22,169 nucleotides of DNA from NCBI GenBank assembly GCA_046565865.1, contig JBKHXU010000132.1, forward strand, positions 1-22,169. Reading direction: 5' to 3'. The DNA is from JBKHXU01 sp046565865 (GTDB lineage: Bacteria > Pseudomonadota > Gammaproteobacteria > Acidiferrobacterales > Sulfurifustaceae). Below the pieces are notes generated by a model. The model saw nothing but the letters and a program-made list of their open reading frames with translations, did no database searches and was not told where the DNA came from. A program made the position numbers and the translations under genes. This document shows positions 12,955 through 18,659 of this stretch, piece after piece (position 1 is the first letter of the stretch; each line of letters begins with the position of its first letter).

Positions 12955-14361
12955 TCACCCCTTGGGGCGCGGAATATTGCCGTCGATGGCGGCCCGCTCG
13001 ACCAATTTATCGAACGCCTCCGCCGTCATCAGCCCTTTGGCGGCGACGATCTCGCGCACCGGACGACCACTGCGCTCCGATTCCTTGGCGACCTCGGCCG
13101 CGGCGGCATAGCCGATGGCGGTGTTGAGCAGCGTCGCCAGGCCCACGCTCGTATGCGCGAGCTCGCGGCAACGTTCGCGATTGACCTTGAGGCCGCGCAG
13201 ATTTTTCTCGGTCGCCGCCTCGACCGCGTGCGTCAACCAGTCGAGCATGTCGAACAACGCCGAACCCAACGCCGGCATCATCACGTTCAATTCGAGTTGC
13301 CCCGCCTGCGTCATGTACGCCACCGCCGCATCGTTGCCGAGCACCTGATAGCACACCTGGTTCAGCATCTCGAACATGACCGGGTTCACCTTGCCCGGCA
13401 TGATCGACGAACCCGGTTGCACCGGCGGCAGTTCGATTTCGCCGAAGCCCGTGCGCGGGCCGGAGGCGAGCAGGCGCATGTCGTTGCTGATGCGGGTGAG
13501 TTCGAGCGCCGTCAGGCGTATCGCGTTCGAGAGTTGCTGCAGGTCGCCCATCGATTGCATGGCCGCCGCCATGTCCGCCGCCGGGCGGATCGGTTCGCCC
13601 GTGAGCCGCGCCAACTCTTCCGCGGCGCGCGCGATGTAGCCCGGTGCGGTATTGAGGCCCGTGCCCGCGGCCGAGCCGCCGAGCCCGACCTCGCACAGCG
13701 CCGCGCGCACCGGCGTGTACGCCTGTGCACAGCGCCGAAGCGCGGCAGCATAGGCGGCGAACGTCCGCCCCACGGTGGTCGGCACCGCGTCCTGCAGGTG
13801 CGTGCGCCCGCTTTTGATTGTCGTGGCCTCGCGCGCCGCAATGCGCTCGTACTCATCGGCCATCGCGTTCAGTGCCGTGACCAGCCGCGGCAGCTTTGCC
13901 AACGCCGCCAGGCGAATGGCGGTGGGGATGGTGTCGTTGGTGCTCTGCCCCATGTTCACGTGGTCGTTCGGGTTTACCGGGCGGTATTGGCCCTTGGTAC
14001 CGCCGAGCGCGACATTGGCGAGATTGGCGATGACCTCGTTGGTGTTCATATTGTGGCTGGTGCCGGCGCCGGCCTGGAACCGGTCGACGACGAATTGATC
14101 GCGGTATTCGCCGCCGATGATACGATCCGCGGCATCGATGATCGCGCGCGCGAGTTTCGCGTCGAGCCAGCCGGCGGCCTCGTTGGCGTTGGCCGCGGCG
14201 CGCTTAATGCGCACGTGGGCGACGACGAAATCGGCGTCGGGCGCCCGGCCGGAAATGGGGAAATTGGCGATGGCGCGCGCGGTCTGAATGCCGTACCAAG
14301 CGTCGGCCGGCACCGGGAACTCGCCCAGACTGTCTTTCTCGTAGCGGAATTTTTCGGCCAT
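12955..14361 (-). CDS. aspA: Aspartate ammonia-lyase (aspartase), fumarase/aspartase superfamily
   Basis: A 468-residue cytosolic enzyme that removes ammonia from L-aspartate to give fumarate. The superfamily signature GSSIMPGKVNP (317-327) carries the catalytic Ser loop. GAGTSHNMNTNEV (98-110) and STNDT (140-144) line the active site. The GAGTS-NMNTNEV form favours aspartase over class II fumarase, which has GSGTQ(S/T)NMN. His188 in GRTHLQDA is shared with fumarase and some aspartases, whereas E. coli AspA has Gln there. Fumarate hydratase is the main alternative. I chose ATG at 14361 because GGAG lies seven bases upstream. A TTG at 14373 would add four residues. A promoter with a perfect TATAAT lies just upstream. 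The PilZ gene follows and may be co-transcribed. Confidence 0.88.
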   Translation of the reverse strand: MAEKFRYEKDSLGEFPVPADAWYGIQTARAIANFPISGRAPDADFVVAHVRIKRAAANANEAAGWLDAKLARAIIDAADRIIGGEYRDQFVVDRFQAGAGTSHNMNTNEVIANLANVALGGTKGQYRPVNPNDHVNMGQSTNDTIPTAIRLAALAKLPRLVTALNAMADEYERIAAREATTIKSGRTHLQDAVPTTVGRTFAAYAAALRRCAQAYTPVRAALCEVGLGGSAAGTGLNTAPGYIARAAEELARLTGEPIRPAADMAAAMQSMGDLQQLSNAIRLTALELTRISNDMRLLASGPRTGFGEIELPPVQPGSSIMPGKVNPVMFEMLNQVCYQVLGNDAAVAYMTQAGQLELNVMMPALGSALFDMLDWLTHAVEAATEKNLRGLKVNRERCRELAHTSVGLATLLNTAIGYAAAAEVAKESERSGRPVREIVAAKGLMTAEAFDKLVERAAIDGNIPRPKG

Positions 14362-14384
14362 GCGCCGCTCCAAAGGGGTGAACG

Positions 14385-14414
14385 ATTATATAGTAAGGAC
14401 CTCTCACCGGTCGA
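14385..14414 (-). promoter_or_regulatory. Sigma-70 promoter of the aspartase gene
   Basis: On the minus strand TATAAT (14390-14385) is a perfect -10 box. TCGACC (14414-14409) matches the -35 consensus at four of six positions with an 18-base spacer. The -10 box ends 23 bases before the ATG at 14361, leaving a short leader that contains the GGAG ribosome site. Confidence 0.7.
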
Positions 14415-14484
14415 AATGGCGACGGTGTACCGGTGTGTCTAACCTGTCACGCATGCGTTGCGAACCAATAATTCGGAGGTTGGG

Positions 14485-14982
14485 ATGCGAGTATCGAGAT
14501 GGTTGTATCTGCTGTTGTGCCTGCTGCCGCTGTCGGCGTTCGCGGCGTCCGGCATCGCGCTCAAGGACTTGAACGGCAAGGACCGCAACCTCAACGATTA
14601 TGTCGGCAAGGGCAAGTGGACCGTGGTTAGCGTATGGTCCGCGGATTGCCCGATCTGCCGGCGCGAGATCTACCACATGACCTTCTTCCACGAGGAGCAC
14701 AAGAACAAAGACGCGCAGGTGCTCGGCATCTCGATCGACCGGGACCGCAAGAAGGCGCAGGGTTTCATCGACGACCAGGGCCTCAACTTCCCCAATCTCC
14801 TCGCCAGCGCCGACGACGTGGCGCGCATCAGCGGCCGCTTCGTCGGTACGCCGACCTACTTTTTCTTCGCGCCCGACGGGCGCTTGATGAGCGAGCGCGT
14901 CGGCCCGGTCACGCAGGCACAGGCCGAAGGCATCATCTCGACGCTGAAGGCGCAGCTCAATGCCGGCGGCAAGCCGGGATAA
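14485..14982 (+). CDS. Exported thioredoxin-fold protein, TlpA/AhpC-TSA-like (CPIC)
   Basis: A 165-residue protein with a signal peptide (MRVSRWLYLLLCLLPLSAFA, cleavage near residue 20-22). The mature domain is thioredoxin-like: IALKDLNGKDRNLNDYVGKG leading to VVSVWSADCPICRRE with the redox pair Cys55-Cys58, then LGISIDRDRKKAQGFIDDQ, and the cis-proline region VGTPTYFFF before DGRLMSE. This fits the TlpA-like periplasmic reductases that keep thiols reduced, for example for cytochrome c or metal-centre assembly. I chose ATG at 14485 because GGAGG lies just upstream and the signal peptide starts there. It is four bases from the next gene, which is also an exported thioredoxin-fold protein, so the two form an operon. 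Confidence 0.88.
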   Translation: MRVSRWLYLLLCLLPLSAFAASGIALKDLNGKDRNLNDYVGKGKWTVVSVWSADCPICRREIYHMTFFHEEHKNKDAQVLGISIDRDRKKAQGFIDDQGLNFPNLLASADDVARISGRFVGTPTYFFFAPDGRLMSERVGPVTQAQAEGIISTLKAQLNAGGKPG

Positions 14983-14986
14983 CGCC

Positions 14987-15532
14987 ATGCGCCGTATCCT
15001 GCTCGCGATCTCGGCCGTCATGAGTTTGGCTCCAACGTTGATGGCGGTCGCCGCCGACACCCTCGGTCGCGACCCGATGGAACATTTCTTTCAGCAAGGC
15101 TTCGGTAACTTGCGCGAGGAGATGCAGCTCGCGAGCCAGGAGGGCAAGCTCGGCGTGTTCGTCATGTTCAACGACCCCGACTGCCCCTGGTGCCAGAAAA
15201 TGAAAGCCACCGTGATGAGCCAACCGGTGGTACAGGAGTATTACCGCAAACATTTTCGGCTGGTGCATGTCGACACCCGAGGCGACACGTCGGTCACCGA
15301 TTTCAAAGGACGCGAAATGGCCGAGAAAGATTTCGCGTTCAAAGAGCATCGGGTACGGGCCACGCCGGTATTCATCTTTTTCGGCCTCGATGGTACGCCG
15401 CTGGTGCGCTATACCGGCGCCACCCGTGGGGTCGACGAGTTCCTGTGGCTCGGCGAATTCGTCGTGAGCGGCGAGTATAAGACCAAGAACTTCACCGCGT
15501 ACAAACGCGAGCGGCTAGCGGCAAAGGGGTGA
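14987..15532 (+). CDS. Exported thioredoxin-fold protein, SoxW-like (CPWC)
   Basis: A 181-residue protein with a signal peptide (hydrophobic core about 4-20, cleavage near AVAA at 20-23). The thioredoxin-type motif is DPDCPWCQKMK with Cys66 and Cys69. ATPVFIFFGLDG holds the cis-proline loop. The spacing and the helix REEMQLASQEGKLGVFVMF before the motif are typical of the thioredoxin_2/SoxW-like group, periplasmic dithiol proteins known in sulfur-oxidising loci and elsewhere. ATG at 14987 lies four bases after the preceding stop codon. A plausible division of labour is that one protein reduces the other or they share a client, but the membrane reductant (DsbD/CcdA) is not in this window. Confidence 0.87.
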   Translation: MRRILLAISAVMSLAPTLMAVAADTLGRDPMEHFFQQGFGNLREEMQLASQEGKLGVFVMFNDPDCPWCQKMKATVMSQPVVQEYYRKHFRLVHVDTRGDTSVTDFKGREMAEKDFAFKEHRVRATPVFIFFGLDGTPLVRYTGATRGVDEFLWLGEFVVSGEYKTKNFTAYKRERLAAKG

Positions 15533-15623
15533 ACCAGCCGGTGCCCATCTACGTCGATACGTCGCTTCGCGAATAACGACGGTCAGGCGATACTACCCAA
15601 AACAACCATTCGCTCGAGCCCCC

Positions 15624-16907
15624 ATGGTGCGCCACGCCGCGGCGTTACTCCTAGGCCTACTCGGTTTCGCCGTCATGGCGGAGCCCGTTCCGTTTCCGAA
15701 TCCGTTGTCGCTGGAGCAGGCGCTCGCATATGCCGATGCCGATCACCCGGACCTGGCGTTGGCGCAGGCGCAGCTCGCGCAGGCGCGCGCCCGCGCGCTC
15801 GAGGCCGACGCGCGCAGTGGGGTGCGCGCCTATGCGGACCTGACCCCGGAATGGGTCGAGCCGGCGTCGGGTGAGCGCGGGACCAACGATAGCCGCGCGC
15901 GTCTCGTGGTGTCCAAGACGTTGTACGACTTCGGCCGTCAATCGGCGTATCGCGACGCCGCCGCGGCCGGCATCGCGAGTGGCGAGCTGGCGTTGCTCGA
16001 TGTGCGCGCACGCCGGCGGCTTTCCATCATGGAGCGCTTCTTCGAGGTGCTGCTCGCCGATCAGCGCTACGCGGTGGCGAACGAGGAGATGGCGCAGCGC
16101 TATGTGGCGTTCGACCGTGCGCGCGAGCGCCACAGCCTGGGCCAGCTGTCGGACGTCGATCTCGCCGCCGCCGAAAGTCACTACCGCGAGGCGCTCGATG
16201 CCCGCACCGACGCACAGCAGCGGCGGGTGGCGACGCGCTCGCAGCTCGCGCTCGCGCTCGGTCGGCGCGATGCGCGCCCGGGCGAACTGGCGCCGCCGGT
16301 GTTGGCGGCGCTCGCGCGCGAAGTGCCGGTGACGGAAACGGTGTACGCTCAGGCGCTCGCCGCGAGCCCGCGACTGCAAGCGCTGCGGCAGGATCTGGAA
16401 ACGGCGCGTCGCACGCTCGCGGCCGAGCGCGCGCGACGGCGACCGGTACTCTCCGCCGAATTCGAGGCCGCCGAGTACGCGCGCACGCTGGCGTCGCGTA
16501 ACGACCTGCGGGCGACGCTCAATCTGCGCGTACCGCTGTATCAGGGCGGTGACGTCGAAGCGGCGCTTGCGCGCGCGACGGCGGATGTCGACCTCGCCAC
16601 GGCGCGGTTGCGTCAGTTGGAGCACGAGGTGGCACAGGCGGTACTCGACCTAGTGCAGCAGTTAGAGTCGCTCAAGATCAAGCGCGAGTCCGCGCACCAG
16701 CGCGTGGCGTATCGCGATCTCTACCTCGATCGCTCGCGCGCGCTGTACGAGCTGGAGGTGCGCACCGATCTGGGCGACGCGCTCACGCGGCTGACGGAGG
16801 CACAATGGCTGGTGGCGAAGATCGACTACGAAATCGCGTTGACCTGGGCCCGGCTCGACGCGCTTACCGGCGGGCTCGTGACCGCAGCGGAGGAACAGCG
16901 ACCATGA
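15624..16907 (+). CDS. TolC-family outer membrane protein
   Basis: A 427-residue exported protein with a signal peptide (residues 1 to about 19, ending VMAEP). It has the duplicated helical pattern of outer membrane efflux proteins: LSLEQALAYADADHPDLALAQAQLAQARA at the start of repeat one, then VSKTLYDFGRQ as strand and turn, and in repeat two RPVLSAEFEAAEY with LRVPLYQGGDVEAALARA, a typical TolC strand followed by a helix. Long alanine- and arginine-rich helices fit the periplasmic tunnel. Its stop codon overlaps the ATG of the adaptor gene (ATGA), so the two form a translationally coupled pair. No inner-membrane pump gene follows, which is unusual. The 91-base gap to the thioredoxin genes shows no terminator, so co-transcription with them is possible. 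Confidence 0.9.
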   Translation: MVRHAAALLLGLLGFAVMAEPVPFPNPLSLEQALAYADADHPDLALAQAQLAQARARALEADARSGVRAYADLTPEWVEPASGERGTNDSRARLVVSKTLYDFGRQSAYRDAAAAGIASGELALLDVRARRRLSIMERFFEVLLADQRYAVANEEMAQRYVAFDRARERHSLGQLSDVDLAAAESHYREALDARTDAQQRRVATRSQLALALGRRDARPGELAPPVLAALAREVPVTETVYAQALAASPRLQALRQDLETARRTLAAERARRRPVLSAEFEAAEYARTLASRNDLRATLNLRVPLYQGGDVEAALARATADVDLATARLRQLEHEVAQAVLDLVQQLESLKIKRESAHQRVAYRDLYLDRSRALYELEVRTDLGDALTRLTEAQWLVAKIDYEIALTWARLDALTGGLVTAAEEQRP

Positions 16908-17623
16908 TACGTGCGATCTTTCTTTGGGCCGGCGCGCTCGTCGTGCTGCCCGCGCTCGGCGCCGAGGCGGAAGGCACCGTGCAATACGCGCGCACTGCGG
17001 CGTTGAGCGTGCCGGTCTCCGGCGTCGTGGCCGAGATCAAGACCGAGCCTGGCGCCGCGGTAAAGCAGGGTGATTTATTGCTCGCGCTCGATGACACACC
17101 GTTTCGCGCGGCGCTGAGCGAGGCCGAGGCCGCGGTCGCGCGCGCGGCCGCGGACCGCACCGAGGCCGAGCGCGATTTCAAGCAGGCGGAAGAATTGTAC
17201 GAGCGCAAGGTGCTGTCTACCGTTGAGCTCGAAAATGCCAAGCTCAAGCGCGATCGCGCCGGCGCCTCGCACAAGGCGGCGCGGGCGCGGCTGCTGAATG
17301 CGCAGTATCAGTTGAATCGTAGCCGCATCACCGCGCCGTTCGCCGGGCGCGTGCTCGAAGTGCGGGTGCAGCCGGGCGAGACCGTGGTGCACGCGCTCGA
17401 GGCAAAACCGCTGCTCCTGCTCGCGGCCGAGGGCGAATATCTGCTGCGCGTGCGCACGCCGCCGGGGGTGGCCGATAGCGCGACCGTGCTCGTCGGCGGC
17501 CAGCGCTATGATGCGCGCGTTGTCTCCGTCGCGTCGAGCACCGGCACCGACACGGCGGTGCGGTTCAAGGCACCGGCAACGGCAGTGCGGGTCGGTCAGT
17601 CGGCGCGCGTAGTATGGCCGTGA
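16904..17623 (+). CDS. Periplasmic adaptor subunit (HlyD/RND membrane fusion protein), short
   Basis: A 239-residue exported protein with a signal peptide (about residues 1-20). Order of parts: half-lipoyl motif VPVSGVVAEIKTEPGAAVKQG (36-56), a coiled-coil hairpin (about 66-138, EAEAAVARAAADRTEAERD and a returning helix), the second half-lipoyl motif RITAPFAGRVLEVRVQPGE (141-159), and a short beta-barrel part. It lacks the membrane-proximal domain of many RND adaptors, which are 350-400 residues. ATG at 16904 has GAGGAA upstream and overlaps the TolC-type stop codon. It probably bridges that outer-membrane protein to a transporter encoded elsewhere. Its stop codon overlaps the acylphosphatase gene. 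Confidence 0.88.
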   Translation: MIRAIFLWAGALVVLPALGAEAEGTVQYARTAALSVPVSGVVAEIKTEPGAAVKQGDLLLALDDTPFRAALSEAEAAVARAAADRTEAERDFKQAEELYERKVLSTVELENAKLKRDRAGASHKAARARLLNAQYQLNRSRITAPFAGRVLEVRVQPGETVVHALEAKPLLLLAAEGEYLLRVRTPPGVADSATVLVGGQRYDARVVSVASSTGTDTAVRFKAPATAVRVGQSARVVWP

Positions 17624-17886
17624 GCTGCCGCCATTTCTTAGTGTCGGGACGGGTACAGGGGGTTTACTTCCGCGGTTCCGCGTGCGACGCGGCGCGCGGT
17701 CTCGATCTCACCGGCTGGATACGCAATCTCGCCGATGGCCGCGTCGAGGCCGTCGCCTGCGGCGATGCCGCCGCACTCGATGCGTTCGCCCGCTGGCTCG
17801 CGCACGGTCCGCCGCATGCGCATGTCACGGACGTGGTGGCGCGCGAGGTGGAGCCGCAAAGGTTTTCCGACTTTGGCATCCGCTGA
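17614..17886 (+). CDS. Acylphosphatase
   Basis: A 90-residue single-domain enzyme that hydrolyses acyl phosphates such as carbamoyl or acetyl phosphate. The substrate-binding loop GRVQGVYFR ends in the catalytic Arg20, and GWIRNLADGRVEA contains the catalytic Asn38. The C-terminal strands FSDFGIR are typical. The length is normal for the family (about 90-98). ATG at 17614 lies inside the last ten bases of the adaptor gene. A GTG at 17620 would give an 88-residue protein that overlaps the adaptor stop by four bases, and I cannot choose between them. No functional link to the efflux pair is known to me. A short inverted-repeat element follows before the convergent transglycosylase gene. Confidence 0.93.
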   Translation: MAVSCRHFLVSGRVQGVYFRGSACDAARGLDLTGWIRNLADGRVEAVACGDAAALDAFARWLAHGPPHAHVTDVVAREVEPQRFSDFGIR

Positions 17887-17914
17887 GGATGTGTACGATC
17901 GCGGAGTATCTGTT

Positions 17915-17994
17915 TGTCGTTCCGAGCCTAGCGAGAAATCTCGCACTATAAGCAGACTTCGATTGGGAGATTTCTCGTGACGCGCGAAATGACA
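17915..17994. repeat. 80-bp inverted-repeat element between convergent genes
   Basis: The 28-base arm at 17915-17942 (TGTCGTTCCGAG...AAATCTC) and its inverted partner at 17967-17994 (GAGATTTCTCG...GAAATGACA) match at 22 of 28 positions around a 24-base loop. The outer sequence TGTC(A/G)TT(C/T)CG and inner GAGATTTCTCG are typical of a dispersed palindromic repeat seen in many proteobacteria. It lies exactly between the acylphosphatase stop and the transglycosylase stop, so it may act as a shared 3'-end hairpin. Confidence 0.75.
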
Positions 17995-18003
17995 GTCACG
18001 ACG

Positions 18004-18579
18004 TCACTGCCGATACCAGCGCGCCTTCATCGCGCGATTGACCAGGGCGGGATACTTCGGTTTGCCGCGCGAGCCGTTGTAGCGCGCGAGCGCATGGAAG
18101 AGATTGCCGCGCTCTTTGTCCAAATAGTATTTCAATATTGTGCAGCCGTAGCGCAGATTGGTGTGCACGCGAAACAAGCTATCGCCCGGTTTGCCGATTT
18201 CCTTCAGCCAGAACGGCATCACCTGCATCAGCCCGCGCGCGCCGGCCGAGGAGATGGCGAACGGGTTGAAGTTGCTCTCGACCTCAATTACCGCCAACAC
18301 CAGTTCCGGCGACAGTCCCGCGCGATGCGCCTCATAGTGCACTTGCTTCAGTAGGTCGATGCGAAATTTGGCGTCGGGCAGCTTGCGTTCGAGCCGGCGC
18401 GACATATCCATCAACCAGACTTCGGCCTCGAAGCGGTCGGGGAAGGACTCGGTGTCGGCCGCGGCGGCCTTTAACATCGCGCGCAGCTCGGGATCGATCG
18501 GTTCGAGCGCGGCCGCGGGGGCCGATGCCAAGAACCAGCCGGCGGTCAGTGCGATCCTCAATATAGCGTGGGGCGCCAT
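18004..18579 (-). CDS. Lytic transglycosylase (SLT, family 1 type) domain protein
   Basis: A 191-residue exported protein with a signal peptide (about 1-24, ending PAAALE). The SLT domain covers about 78-180: VLAVIEVESNFNP holds the catalytic Glu101 in the ES motif, AISSAGARGLMQVMPFW is the GLMQLMP motif, and NLRYGCTILKYYLD and ARYNGSRGKPKYP (in place of the commoner AYNAG) complete the fold. It would cleave peptidoglycan glycan strands in the periplasm, giving 1,6-anhydro ends. Residues 25-75 form a short helical linker without a recognised domain. The start ATG at 18579 lacks a clear ribosome site. It is divergent from the ppGpp gene with 80 bases between. Confidence 0.92.
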   Translation of the reverse strand: MAPHAILRIALTAGWFLASAPAAALEPIDPELRAMLKAAAADTESFPDRFEAEVWLMDMSRRLERKLPDAKFRIDLLKQVHYEAHRAGLSPELVLAVIEVESNFNPFAISSAGARGLMQVMPFWLKEIGKPGDSLFRVHTNLRYGCTILKYYLDKERGNLFHALARYNGSRGKPKYPALVNRAMKARWYRQ

Positions 18580-18594
18580 TTAGTACCGAGCATA

Positions 18595-18630
18595 GACGCT
18601 CCCGCGAGCGTCGCCAGCGCGGCGTATAAT
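18595..18630 (+). promoter_or_regulatory. Promoter of the ppGpp synthetase gene with a 7-bp inverted repeat
   Basis: TATAAT at 18625-18630 is a perfect -10 box, followed by the GC-rich discriminator GCGCGGG. The -35 region has no recognisable hexamer. It is instead occupied by GACGCTC-CCGC-GAGCGTC (18595-18612), a perfect 7-bp inverted repeat. The start codon is 29 bases downstream of the -10 box. The repeat could be an activator or repressor site compensating for the missing -35. Confidence 0.5.
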
Positions 18631-18659
18631 GCGCGGGTTTCCTATTTTCTCGAGGGTTC

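Noticed and set aside
12898..14442. 514-codon open frame on the plus strand
   Set aside because: It is exactly antisense to the aspartase gene, is rich in Arg/His/Gly with no domain, and arises from high-GC codon use. The minus-strand frame carries all aspartase motifs.
15657..16625. 322-codon minus-strand frame
   Set aside because: Antisense to the TolC-type gene, arginine-rich, with no motifs.
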